Shown here: positions 21,740 to 31,755 of the stretch, piece by piece
Layout of the letters: each line of letters starts with the position of its first letter
Position numbering within the stretch: the first letter of the stretch is position 1
NCBI RefSeq assembly: GCF_003171515.1
Contig: NC_089393.1
Coordinates: 434,001-498,000, forward strand
Length of the DNA: 64,000 nucleotides
Reading direction: 5' to 3'
Source of the DNA: Pyrenophora tritici-repentis
Lineage: Eukaryota > Ascomycota > Dothideomycetes > Pleosporales > Pleosporaceae
Position numbers and translations under genes: made by a program
The notes under the pieces: generated by a model
Database searches by the model: none
Told to the model about the DNA's origin: nothing
The model's input: only the letters and a program-made list of their open reading frames with translations

Positions 21740-24707
21740 ATGAGCAACGACGCGCCCACGCCCATCTCGGACGACGAGGTAGTGGCGCTGACCAAGGCGG
21801 CTTTTGAACACTCCCGCCAGGACATCAACCACCGCGCCGCTGCCGAGACGCCGCGGGAACTGCAGCAGCAGCAACCGGGCATCACCATCGATCTGGGCCA
21901 CAAGAACATTGCCCGCCTGCCAGACGAGGTGATTGATGTCATCAGGGCTGAGATTGAGAGGTACACTGAACCACTTGCGCTTGCTGTTACCGTCTCGTGC
22001 ATGTAAGGGAGACATGTGCTGACTTTCCAGGCTCGCTCTTTCCCACAACCTTCTCTCGACCCTTCCGTCCCGCCTAGTAGAATGCAGACGTCTCCGCTAC
22101 CTCAACGTGCGCTACAATGCCATGCGCGAGATTCCCAATGCCGTACGTTGGCCCGCTGCAATACACCACACATGATTGGCCTGCTGATACCTACCCAGAT
22201 CCTCGAAATGACATCCTTGGAGATTCTCGATGTCAGCAGGAACAAGATTAGATCAATCCCGACCAAGATTGCAAACCTGACGTCGCTAAAGGTGCTAGCC
22301 ATTGCGAAGAACAAGATTGAGGAGCTGCCCGTTTGTCTGGGAGAGATCAACAGTTTGCAGGTCCTTAAGCTAGACGGTAATATGCTCGTATTCCCTCCCC
22401 CCGAGGTCTGCACCATCAAGGACAACGCCCCCTCGCCAGCAAACGAGAACGAGCGAGACGCCGTCATCGCCACCCAGGTCAAACGCTTCATGCGCCAACA
22501 CGTTGCAAAAGAGCGTCAGCGGGACGAGAGGCTACGGGCTGAATCTTCTGGAGACGAGAGTTGGACCGAGAGCAACCCGGAGACACCTCGTCCGTCGAAG
22601 CGAGCCAACGGAGGACGATTTCCCGTAAGACCCAGCGTAGGCAACTTGGACGGCTTCTCTGAAGGCAAGATCGACTCTCCCGGCCTGGCCGCCCCGCCTA
22701 TCCCGGTTCGCTCCCATTTCCGAGTCGGATCTACCACAAGCAATGGTAATGCCAACGGTAATGGCGTCAGCAAGAGACGTCAAATCCCTCCACTGGTCCT
22801 GACAAATGGAAACAACGAGCGCAACCGAAGCCAGAGTGAAGGGTCGGGGCCCTCGTCACACCGCCAGAAGCGCATGGGCATATACACCAACAAGACGTCT
22901 GAACTGGGGTCAGTGGATGAGCTGCGGCGGACCAGCCACTTCCGTGGTTTCAGCCAGGGCATTGTGATGCCTGCGAATGCGGGGGGCAGTAACTTTCCAG
23001 GACCGGCAACCGCGGGCTTCTATGGAGATACAGGCACTGTGAGATCCCTCGCGAATAGGCCGCTATCCGACGTGCGTGAGCACAGACGCGTGTCGCGTGC
23101 CCCCGATATCGTCGTTGAAGCTGCCAAGAACTTCCTCTATGCCATCTCGCAGCTTCATGATTGCGTCACACACATGGTACGCTCAATCAAGTTGACGGCC
23201 AAGACGAAAGAAAGTCTGCGTCGCAAGGAAGACTTTTACCGCAGGTTCTCCAGCACGTACCTAAACATCCGTGCCTTGAACGAAGTCTTGCACAAGTTCG
23301 ATAGGCTAGTTGAAGAGGACGAGGACGAGGCCCAGAAGCTCTCTAGAAGTGTTTACATGTACGCACTGAGGTGTCTTGACTCCTTCATGGCCATCAGTCT
23401 TTCCATCGCCGAGAACCGCATCGAGATTGTCCACAACGCCAACCCGCACATCATGCGGACCTTTTTACTGCTTCAACAAGGCAGTTTGATCGAGATGAGG
23501 AACGCTTGCTCAATCTTGGGTGCGCAGTTCAAAGACTCGGCTGCAACCCCAACGAGACTCAACGGTGGTGACGCACTCGCGACAGTACGGGCGCGCCCAT
23601 CGAGGGTTCGCCGGCTCCAAGCGTCCCCGCCACAGCGGAACGGGTATCAGATGCCTCCGCCCGTCATACTGCACAGTAATGACAATAGCCGATCGAACAC
23701 CATGACGAGCCTTAGCGCGATAACCCCTCGCTCCGGAGAGTCCTTCTCCATGGTTGGGCCAAACATGACGCGGACAAATACGATGACTAGCACGATGACC
23801 AGCAATTTTGACGAAGCAGACGAAGATGCTCAGTTCGACAGAGTCTACACAAAACTCAGGAATGCGTCGGACGGCTGTAGAACCTCCATGACGCAGATCA
23901 CGCGCATGATGCGAGAGCAATTCGACAGCTTGCGACGCGATCTCGACAACGAGGATCCTAGGGTGAAGGCGTTGGCGAGCCTCATTGATAAGAGCAATGA
24001 AGCCCAGCAGATGGCGATCCCTCTGTCTAGTCGGTTATCACAAATGCAGCTCAAAGACAGCTACACGCGAAATCAGCCCGAGTTCTGGCAGCAATGCATG
24101 GGTTTCATCAAGGTATGTACTTTTCTGTTTCGTTTCGTAGAGAAGTTTTCGAGAACAGCCCATTGACTCAGATTTGTTTCAGGCTTGGCAGGAACTGGCG
24201 ACTGCGTACACCCAGCAAGGCAGAGAACACAAATTGCTTACTACAGATGTCAAAAAGCTTATGCGACCGTTGCATAAGATGGTCAAGGAGGCTAGTCTGG
24301 CTATCAACGACAGTCCTTGGTCAAATCTCACTAGCAACAACTTGGGCTCGATGGGACCGCCGAGTCTATCATCCATCACCTCACGGACTCAGCCACCAAG
24401 GTTCCTCAACAAGCCTACGAGCACCATGTCTTCGAATGGCGGACCTGGGTTCCCGGGACCAATCAACACTGCTATTCCTCCCATGAACTCGGTCTTCTCA
24501 GCACAACCTCACACGGCGACTTTCACGTCTCAAAGTTCTGGTGGATATAGTACACCGGTCCCCGCAACCCCACTGAGTGCGGCGCTAGGTGCAGCAGCCC
24601 AAGCAACTGTTCCCAGCACACCCAGGATGCCTTCGCAAGGTTCCAATACGCTCAACGTTTTCGAGCGAGCCGATCGACTGCTAAACCAACCAAGCCGACG
24701 TGTCTGA
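21740..24707 (+). CDS. SOG2: Sog2-family leucine-rich repeat protein (RAM network)
   Basis: Sog2 is the LRR component of the RAM signalling network, which acts with the NDR kinase Cbk1, Mob2, Kic1, Hym1 and Tao3 in cell separation and polarised growth. Four exons, 21740-21960, 22031-22142, 22199-24112 and 24183-24707, give 923 aa; all junctions hold frame (donors GTACAC, GTACGT, GTATGT). LRRs occupy roughly residues 45-175 (LALSHNLLSTLPSRL, LRYLNVRYNAMREIPNA, LEILDVSRNKIRSIPTKI, LKVLAIAKNKIEELPVCL, LQVLKLDGNMLVFPPPEV). A Ser/Asn-rich linker follows. The large helical Sog2 domain begins near VVEAAKNFLYAISQLHDCVT and runs through MTQITRMMREQFDSLRRDLD to AWQELATAYTQQGREHKLLT. The tail is disordered. 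The first intron splits an LRR, so a single-ORF reading loses repeats 1-2. Confidence 0.9.
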
Positions 24708-25299
24708 TGTCTAGTATACACCTATACTAGTTCAGTTTCCTCTGAACTATGCATCTCAACGCATGTCTGCCGCATGCAGACGCCATATCAAGTCCCAGCT
24801 ACGTAAGTCTGCATTATTCACTTTTCATCGCTTCATGTTTTGTCGTATTTGGGCCTGTACTTTTTTGCATACATTAGCGACGGCGTTTGTCCGGATTTCA
24901 CTCTTTCTCATCGTGCATGAGCAGCATCTCAGGGCTTGCATATCGGATATGGTGTTGGGGGAATGGTGGTCAAGCGGCATTTGTCACTGCATATATTGGG
25001 CGTTGACTGGTAATATTGGATCTCTTCGGGATGATGGATGATGGATGGCTGGATGGCAAGGGCGTGGGCAGCATAGGCGGATGACGAAGGCAAGCATGGC
25101 TGGCCCTGTGCATGACGGTTGTGCATTTCCGTTACGAAACGAGATGCAGGATGAAGGCACCAGCGTAATGCTTGTGGATGAGAACAAAAGCATAGTAATG
25201 CATATACACACGTTTAGACATTTGTCCTGCTCCTATCTGTTTGCTTCTTCTACTCCAAAGCATTGTTTTCCAGACTTGATCAGAGTGCGGCATTGAGTT
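24708..25299. other. Convergent intergenic region SOG2/COX18
   Basis: Between two convergent stop codons. Only short random frames and a GGATGGAT/GATGGATG stretch near 25030-25050. Likely overlapping 3' UTRs. Confidence 0.5.
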
Positions 25300-26304
25300 C
25301 TAGATTCTTCGTCTTTTTGGCGCAGGCGCAGGTGGCATCAAAAGCGGTCTTTTACATGCCTCGTATCCTCGTGGTACAGGGTACATTCGGTCGAGCCAGA
25401 CATTCCACAAAATGACCGACGTGGTGCTCGAGCACCAGTAAAGCATCAGAGCTGCAGGCAGGTTCTGGCAAAGTGGCCCTATACAGAGCGAAGCAAACAG
25501 CAACGTCCTCCTGATGATGGTGGGCCACTTTGCACCTGTTGGAGGACTGTTATTGGTGAAGAAGAAATTGGAAAACATGAGGCCTGACGCAATGAAGGGT
25601 AGCATACCCGTAGGGTCCGGGATAAGAAGATCTGGAAACCACAGCATCCCCTCGTTCGCCAGCGAAGGGTCAAACCATAAGGAGGGAGTGACGCGCGCCA
25701 CGAGCTCACCACTTTCATTGACCATTGTTGTACCCTCGCCCTTGATTGACGCCATAGCCATGCCTAGCAGTCCATCCTGGGCGCCACATTTCTGTCGAGT
25801 AGTCTCAGCCATGGCGAAGAAGATGGGTATCTGGCCGACAGTCCAACAAATCTGCGCGTCTAGAGTCGTGCTCCACCTCTTGTCCAATGCCGATGTGACC
25901 TGCTTTAGCTCCTTCTTCGTTGCCAACGTAGCCTCTCTAGGAGTTCGAAATGTCCTTTGCTGCAATATCTCATCTCGTTTTTGAAGGGCAAGTGCTTGTC
26001 GGAGCGGCAGCAGACCCATGAATCGTGCGTAGAGGGAGCGCGCATACGTTCCGGCTGTAGTAACAAGCAGGGCACGCAGAATAAAGGCCGAGATGGGTAA
26101 GGCGGCGTACCATGGGACCGTGGTATGGATGAGTGACATCATCTCGTGCGGGAGATACAGAATGGCATCAACGAGGGGGTCTTTGCGCGGCGCCGAGGCA
26201 TGGAAGGCGCGTGTTGACGGACGCGATATTGAGGCTTGGGGTGTGATGGAGCTTCGCACGAGCAATTGGCATGCCCTGTGCCGTGGCAGGCGCGAAGACA
26301 GCAT
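25300..26304 (-). CDS. COX18: Cox18-type mitochondrial inner-membrane insertase
   Basis: YidC/Oxa1/Cox18 superfamily. Cox18 inserts the C-terminal part of Cox2 across the inner mitochondrial membrane. Single exon, 334 aa, about the size of yeast Cox18. The first ~40 residues are rich in Arg/Ser/Ala without acids (SSRLPRHRACQLLVRSSI), a mitochondrial presequence ending near FHASAPRKD. Membrane segments: YAALPISAFILRALLVTTAG (about 65-85), QICWTVGQIPIFFAMAETTR, LPFIASGLMFSNFFFT, and the pair LLFASLCIGPLCQNLPAALM / LYWCSSTTSVILWNVW near 280-315. PAALMLYWCSS matches the family's last-helix signature. A basic, Pro-rich tail ends KRRRI. Assignment to Cox18 rather than Oxa1 rests on length, the short tail and motif spelling. 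Confidence 0.87.
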   Translation of the reverse strand: MLSSRLPRHRACQLLVRSSITPQASISRPSTRAFHASAPRKDPLVDAILYLPHEMMSLIHTTVPWYAALPISAFILRALLVTTAGTYARSLYARFMGLLPLRQALALQKRDEILQQRTFRTPREATLATKKELKQVTSALDKRWSTTLDAQICWTVGQIPIFFAMAETTRQKCGAQDGLLGMAMASIKGEGTTMVNESGELVARVTPSLWFDPSLANEGMLWFPDLLIPDPTGMLPFIASGLMFSNFFFTNNSPPTGAKWPTIIRRTLLFASLCIGPLCQNLPAALMLYWCSSTTSVILWNVWLDRMYPVPRGYEACKRPLLMPPAPAPKRRRI

Positions 26305-26522
26305 GTCGGGATATTTTTTCGTGTTTGCGGTTGCTTGTCCATCGGACTCCCGAGAAGACGTCCAAGTTGACTAGCGTCAGGGTCTCCAGATTTCCGGGCC
26401 GGCCAAACACGTCCGACCGTCATCCCACTGAACAGCTGTCAAGCTTCACCGTACAGTAACCTATGGAGTGAGTCTACGCCTTCTACCTCTTCCGCGGTAT
26501 CCATAATCGGCGTTACTTCAAC
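26305..26522. promoter_or_regulatory. Bidirectional promoter COX18/ALG11
   Basis: Only 218 bp separate the two divergent start codons, so promoter elements must be shared or tightly packed. No specific binding site can be called by eye. Confidence 0.55.
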
Positions 26523-28273
26523 ATGGGCGTCTTGCTCGTCTTGTTCTCCCTGCTGGTGCCCGCGCTTGTGGCCGCTCTCTTTGTGCCCGCAGCCCTACGC
26601 TTCGCTGCGGAACTAGTGGGACAACACCTTCGGCGATCCTCCCGCACACGGCGAGAGCTGCTACTGGCCAGGGTAGCAAGCGAAACCAAGACTCATGAGA
26701 CAGAACAGAGGAAAAGCAACAAGGACGACGATGACTGGGAAGAGGTTGGAACCACGCCTCCCGGTAGTGCAGGAAAGGGAGGAAAAGCGGACAGCGAGTG
26801 GGACGGCATTGTGGGCTTCTTCCACCCCTTCTGGTAGGCATGAAGAGTTGTCATATGTGCGTGGTTAAACACTAACAGACATCTTCCAGCAATGCGGGAG
26901 GAGGCGGCGAACGAGTCCTCTGGGCAGCCATTCGAGCACACCAGAAACGCTGGCCAAAGGCTGTCTGTATAGTCTATACCGGAGACCACGATGTCGACAA
27001 AAGTGCCATACTCAAGCGCGTCAAGGATCGCTTCAACATCCAGCTACACCCACCGACCATTCACTTCCTCTACCTCACAACCCGCGATTGGGTCCTCGCA
27101 AGCAGATGGCCGCGCTTCACTCTTCTCGGACAGTCTCTTGGTTCCCTGGTGCTCGCATACGATGCTTTTACGCTCCTCGTCCCAGACATATTCATAGATA
27201 CTATGGGCTATGCTTTTGCACTCGGCCTATCCTCGTTCCTCTTCCCAACCGTACCAACAGGCGCATACGTTCACTATCCCACCATATCGACCGATATGTT
27301 AGACTCTTTGCAAGAAGGAGGTCAGGGAATCAACGCGGGAACGGGGGCTGGATATCGCGGCATGGCAAAGAAAAAGTACTGGCAACTGTTCGCACAGCTT
27401 TACAGCAAAGTGGGTAGCACCATCGATGTGGTAATGACAAACTCTACCTGGACGCAGAGCCATATCAAATCGCTTTGGGAACCATATCGTATCAAGCGCA
27501 GCAAGGCTATCGACATTGACGTCGTCTTTCCACCCGTTGCTGTTGAGGATGTCATGGAAGCCGTCCAAGTCTCAGCATCTAGCGAAAAGAACCGCGGCCC
27601 TTATTTACTTTACATTGCGCAGTTCCGACCCGAGAAGAACCACCGACTCATCCTCGAAGCTTTTGCCTCTTTTATAAATTCCAAGCCTAAACTCCCAGCG
27701 TATCCCAACAAGTCCCCCAAGCTCGTCCTGATAGGCTCGGTGCGGAACTCCCACGACGACGCCAAACGTGTTTACGAGCTGCGTCTCTTGGCACACGAGT
27801 TGCATATCAAGGACAATGTCGAATTCATATGCGATGCACCATGGCCGCTCATGCTCGACTGGATGCGCAAGGCCAGCGTAGGCGTAAACGCAATGTGGAA
27901 CGAACATTTCGGCATTGGCGTTGTCGAGTACCAAGCCGCAGGAATGATATCTGTCGTCAACAACTCCGGAGGACCCAAGTTAGACATCGTAGTCGAGGTA
28001 GATGGAAAGCCCACTGGTAAGTACCACAACATAGTTGTCATTACTTGAGAGCTGTCCAGCTAACATCTCACCTCAGGTTTCCACGCAACAACCGCACAGG
28101 AATACGCAGAAGGCTTCCGAAAGGCACTTACTCTGTCACCGGAAGAAACGCTAGCTATGAGACAACGAGCTCGCAAGTCTTCTGAGCGCTTCACAGACAA
28201 GGGGTTCGCGGATAAATGGTTGCAAAATGCGGAGAAGTTGGTGGCATTGCAGATTCAACGTGCGTCCCACTGA
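26523..28273 (+). CDS. ALG11: ALG11 GDP-mannose alpha-1,2-mannosyltransferase
   Basis: Alg11 adds the fourth and fifth mannoses, alpha-1,2-linked, to the dolichol-PP glycan on the cytosolic face of the ER. Three exons, 26523-26833, 26890-28016 and 28077-28273, give 544 aa, matching the family. Intron 1 has the weaker donor GTAGGC; intron 2 uses GTAAGT. An N-terminal membrane anchor (residues 2-28, LLVLFSLLVPALVAALFV) is followed by a charged linker and the glycine-rich FFHPFCNAGGGGERVLWAA motif, created exactly by splicing. Further GT-B/GT4 motifs are IDTMGYAFALGL, YVHYPTISTDML, VMTNSTWTQ, LLYIAQFRPEKNH and the EX7E motif NEHFGIGVVEYQAAG. The last exon carries YAEGFRKALTLSPEE and ends QIQRASH. 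Confidence 0.94.
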
Positions 28274-28972
28274 GCTCCTCATCTTCAAAAGGGTGATTAA
28301 CTCAAACTTGGGGAATCGGGGCGTTTTTTTCTTTCTTTTCAGAGGCATTCTTGATACCACACTACTTTAGCATTGGGCGGTGCATCTAGGGTTTATCATG
28401 CAGACAGAAAACAACAAGGAATATCAGTGTTTTTACTTTGCGAATTTGTGGACCATGATGTACTGAGAAAGACTATATATTTGCTTTATTGCTGAAACTT
28501 GACTGGATTTGATACACTATGAGTAATACTCTTCATCATTACTCTCGACAAAGGTCTTGCCCTTGATTTCATCCCCGAGCAGGTAATGTCGGTGTTAGGT
28601 ACTGTTGTCGCTTTTGTCGTTGTTATCCTCTGCCATACCCTTCATCCCACTCCCCATTACAATGTTAAACTCAACAACGGCCCCCGTATACTACTGGTTC
28701 CCAATTCACCAGCCTGTAACTACCCGGCTCGAGCTGTAGCATGGTTGCTTGCGCATGGTCTCTATCATCCATTTACCAGAGAATTGTTGAGGCAGTATAA
28801 CTCGTATTTGAGATGCACATTTTTAAGCAAGCGGAACAATATCGTGGCGCTCGTGACCTTATGCGTGTGGTTGTTTATTTACCCTAGTCACGACGTGGAG
28901 CCTTTTCTTTTTGGTTGATACTCTGTCTGGACCGTAATGAATAGCTTTTTTGTTCATGGAAACGATCGAGTT
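28274..28972. other. Convergent intergenic region ALG11/Alba
   Basis: 3' regions of two convergent genes. A 110-codon frame at 28586-28918 (+) has some hydrophobic stretches but no recognisable motif, no promoter spacing and an unlikely composition, so I do not call it. Confidence 0.45.
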
Positions 28973-29860
28973 TCAATCTGAGTCCTCTGGTAGCTTCTGT
29001 ACGGGGAACGACTGCTCTCCGAATGCGTTCTTCAAGGCGGATATCTTCTTCTTTGTCATCCAGACCGTCAACACTGGTACCTTCTTTGTTTGAGTTTTGC
29101 TTCCCGCCGCGGTCGTTGCCTGTGCTTCGTGTTCATCGACTTCCATGGGCTCAAAAGCTTCCTCTTCTTCTTGCGAGGCCTCAGATTTCTTAGCCTCTGC
29201 TTTGTTCTGACCAACTGTGTCTGATGACTTGATCTTCCGCTCAACCTCCACACTCGTGAGCATTGTGTACATCCACCATGTTTCCACCTTTCCTTTGTCC
29301 TCTTTCGTATTGGGCGCTACAATCCGACGGACCATGTCCACAATGCCAACTAGCTTCGTTGTCCCCTCGCCTTGTGCAGATACAGCTATTGCGAGATCCT
29401 CTTCTTTCAGTGCATCGGGCATATCAATCGTAGAAGCTGGATCCTTGTATGCGCCCAAATATGTCTTGAGTTTGTTGATACCCGACTTGACATTTTGGTT
29501 CTTTGAGAACACGACTGGAATGACGTTTCGTGTCCCCCGAACATATTTCTGTGTCTCTAGAAGCTTGCGCAGCTCGGCGGGAAGACGTGTCCATGGTTCA
29601 TACAGCGATGGGTGAATAGTAGGCGGAGATTGTGGTTGCGACGGCTTTTTCGTCGCTGTATCAGCAATCCTCTCTTGTGCTTTCCGCTTCTTGTTGGGTA
29701 TCCTAGAATCTGCAACTTTTACTGCGCCCTCTTGTGCTCCGATAATTGGAAGTGTAGGTCCTTCGCTCGAGTATGGTGGTGTTGCCGTTACAGTAGTCGT
29801 ATTAGCGTCTTTTTCCGACGACGATGCGAATATTTCGCTCATGCGCTTAGGATTGCCCAT
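28973..29860 (-). CDS. Alba-like nucleic-acid-binding domain protein
   Basis: The central part (about residues 90-190) reads like an Alba fold. An entry strand RNVIPVVFSKNQNVKSGINK with KTYLG corresponds to the Alba N-terminal strand-helix. DLAIAVSAQGEGTTKLVGIV followed by DMVRRIV matches the 'A.G.a..kav.va..v.r' Alba core. Such domains bind RNA or DNA (RNase P/MRP Pop6/Pop7-type or Alba proteins). The N-terminus is Ser/Thr/Lys-rich; a strongly acidic stretch (EEEEAFEPMEVDEHE) precedes a final conserved VPVLTVWMTKKKISALKNAF. I choose the Met at 29860 (MGNPKRMSEIF, 295 aa); the frame is open back to 29947 and an alternative Met lies at 29842. No targeting signal is seen. Alba is a fold-level reading by eye. 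Confidence 0.68.
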   Translation of the reverse strand: MGNPKRMSEIFASSSEKDANTTTVTATPPYSSEGPTLPIIGAQEGAVKVADSRIPNKKRKAQERIADTATKKPSQPQSPPTIHPSLYEPWTRLPAELRKLLETQKYVRGTRNVIPVVFSKNQNVKSGINKLKTYLGAYKDPASTIDMPDALKEEDLAIAVSAQGEGTTKLVGIVDMVRRIVAPNTKEDKGKVETWWMYTMLTSVEVERKIKSSDTVGQNKAEAKKSEASQEEEEAFEPMEVDEHEAQATTAAGSKTQTKKVPVLTVWMTKKKISALKNAFGEQSFPVQKLPEDSD

Positions 29861-29947
29861 TATGAGTGATAGGAAGAGGCAGTTATCATTAGGGTACTTT
29901 GAGCCTAAGCTGTTGTTCGCAGGTGACTGACGCGCCAAAAATCTCAA

Positions 29948-30115
29948 GACGCGCTGGCGGAGATAACAGACTGCGCTATCTTATCGCCGACTAGTCAAAT
30001 CTGTGCCGTCATCACGTCTCGTCTCAAACCTCATCACTGTAACAGCAATATTTCCACGTTGAAATCTATATAAACGCTTAGTGACATATTCTATTCTCAT
30101 TACAAACATTACATT
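29948..30115. promoter_or_regulatory. Divergent promoter region, Alba-like / F-box-like gene
   Basis: Less than 260 bp separates the two divergent starts. A TATAT-like stretch (CTATATAAACGC near 30067) lies about 50 bp upstream of ATG 30116 and is a plausible TATA box for the plus-strand gene. Confidence 0.4.
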
Positions 30116-30784
30116 ATGAACGATGAAGTGCTTGTTTCTTCGAGGTCGGAGAGTGTTGCCACTCAGAGTGGCGACCAAGGCCTAACGATGTACGTTTTTT
30201 GGTTACATGTCAACTCGAACCGGCCTTGACTAAGCTCAATCAGTAATAGAGAGGATGGATACATATCACCACTTTTGCGTCTTCCAGCGGAACTTCGAAT
30301 CATGATATACGAGTACGCATTTGCCAATGAGATTGTACATGTTCAACCAAAGTCCACCGATCCAATTGCCGACCTATATACTCCTCGAACCCCAGGAGCT
30401 CAGAAATACCAAAGCGTCATTTCCCTGCTTATGACATGTCGAACCATCCGCAAGGAAGCCTCATCCATCTTCAACGGCCTAGTCACTTTTGATTTGACTC
30501 ATTATTACAACTGCATGGCGGCCGCGTACGAATTAGGACCAGACATGTGTCAAACCATCACATCGATCAAGGTGGAGCCTAGGCTGGCAAAAAGACTGGC
30601 TATAGGAATTCAATCAGGCGCATCGCCCAACACCAATTATCAGCATCTGCTGCCATCTCTACACCGTGTATATATCCAAGACAGCCCCATCTTCGGATTC
30701 TTTCTTGTAAGCCATGACTTGGCTGTTAGGGCGTTGCGTCTCTACTTTGGACATGATCGGCTCCAAGTCCAGTTCACTAAGTGA
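30116..30784 (+). CDS. PAELR motif (F-box-like/2EXR-like) protein, copy 1
   Basis: Two exons, 30116-30189 and 30244-30784, joined in phase 2 (donor GTACGT, acceptor CAATCAG), giving 204 aa. The second exon opens with PLLRLPAELRIMIYEYAFAN, the motif of large fungal families annotated as F-box-like or 2EXR proteins. SLLMTCRTIRKEASSIFNGL follows, the usual second block ('llltCr.iy.Ea..ify'). The remainder is a short variable C-terminus ending VQFTK. Biochemical role unknown; F-box-like proteins may bind Skp1, but that is family inference. A tandem paralogue follows at 31062 with the same exon-intron plan. The strong TATA-like element 50 bp upstream and the in-frame short first exon support this start. 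Confidence 0.75.
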
Positions 30785-31111
30785 AAGAAGACAATGGTTT
30801 TCTATGACATATAGGGAGGGCCAGTGCGCCGGGGCCTGGGTGGAAGAAGCCGTAAATTTCCTATGACGGATATGGAGGGCCAGTGCGCGGCGGCCTGGAG
30901 TGAATCACGAGCGCTGCGCCGTTAACCCAATCTTCCCCGTCGCTCATGCACATATAAACTCCCCTGCCCGACCACTTCGTTACCCCCACCCCCACCCACT
31001 TTGCAATCTTAACCTAGCAGCCACCACTCATTTTACAACATCAACCCGAAACCACTCCACTATGGGTGCCAACCAATCATCTCACCGCCGCGCTATCCTT
31101 CTCGAGCGTAG

Positions 31112-31162
31112 GCAAGTATTGTGTCATTTACATATCTTGATTGAAGACTAACATTGTTATAG
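31112..31162 (+). other. GC-AG intron
   Basis: A 51-bp intron with donor GCAAGT rather than GT. The nearby GT (31108) would break the frame, while the GC boundary preserves it and matches the phase of the paralogue's intron. Confidence 0.7.
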
Positions 31163-31557
31163 GACGCAACAGAACACCATCAGCGCCCCCTTGCTCCGCC
31201 TGCCCCGCAAGATACGCAACAAGATGTACGACTATGTGCTTGTTGGAGAGACCGTCCGTGTTCATTATTCACATCTGAAGGACGATATGCAAGAGCAAAT
31301 GCAAGAGCAAGTGCAAGAGCAAGTGCAAGCGCGAGAGAAGGACTGGTACGAATTTCTCGATGTCTTCGGGCTCTTCACACCACCTTTGGGTCTGCTGGCG
31401 TGCTGGTTGGAGTACATTGCTGAACATAACCGAAAGCGTAAAGGTGTCCTTGCCCTTCTCTTCACCTGTAGGCAGACCCACAACGAGTTCATAGCACTTT
31501 TCTACAGCGGTGTTGTATTCGACCTCACTGCTTTCGAATTCCGAACTGGCTGGCCGT

Positions 31558-31565
31558 GTATCCGA
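31558..31565 (+). repeat. hAT target-site duplication, left copy
   Basis: GTATCCGA, identical to 34645-34652. Eight bp is the standard hAT duplication length. Confidence 0.9.
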
Positions 31566-31574
31566 CAGAGTTGC

Positions 31575-31755
31575 TATCAGTCAGTTCAGTCAGTCCGGAG
31601 CTCTCTGGACTGACTGAACTGACGTCCTGAGGTCACTGAACTGGACTGGACTGACTGCCAAGACTTTTCAATTAAACTAAAACTGACTGACTGAACTGAC
31701 GTCGCCGCGGCCTGCGGACTGACTGGACTGACTGAACTGAGTTACCTGACGTCGA
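31575..31755. repeat. Left subterminal repeats of the hAT element
   Basis: Repeated GACTGACTGAACTGACGTC-type units in both orientations. They include a perfect 17-bp inverted pair (GTCAGTTCAGTCAGTCC about 31580-31596 against GGACTGACTGAACTGAC about 31607-31623) and a GAACTGAGTTACCTGAC unit also found near the other end. Probably transposase binding sites. Confidence 0.75.

Noticed and set aside
21340..22002. 220-codon minus-strand frame opposite SOG2 exon 1
   Set aside because: Antisense of the LRR exon; Ser/Cys-rich with a poly-Cys stretch created by CAG codons; no motif.
28586..28918. 110-codon plus-strand frame between ALG11 and the Alba-like gene
   Set aside because: Partly hydrophobic but motif-free, AT-rich 3' flank sequence; likely chance.
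31566..31585. Idea that the hAT ends begin at TTGCTATC or CAGTCAG
   Set aside because: With those boundaries the flanks are not direct repeats; shifting to CAGAG/CAGAC gives an exact 8-bp GTATCCGA duplication.
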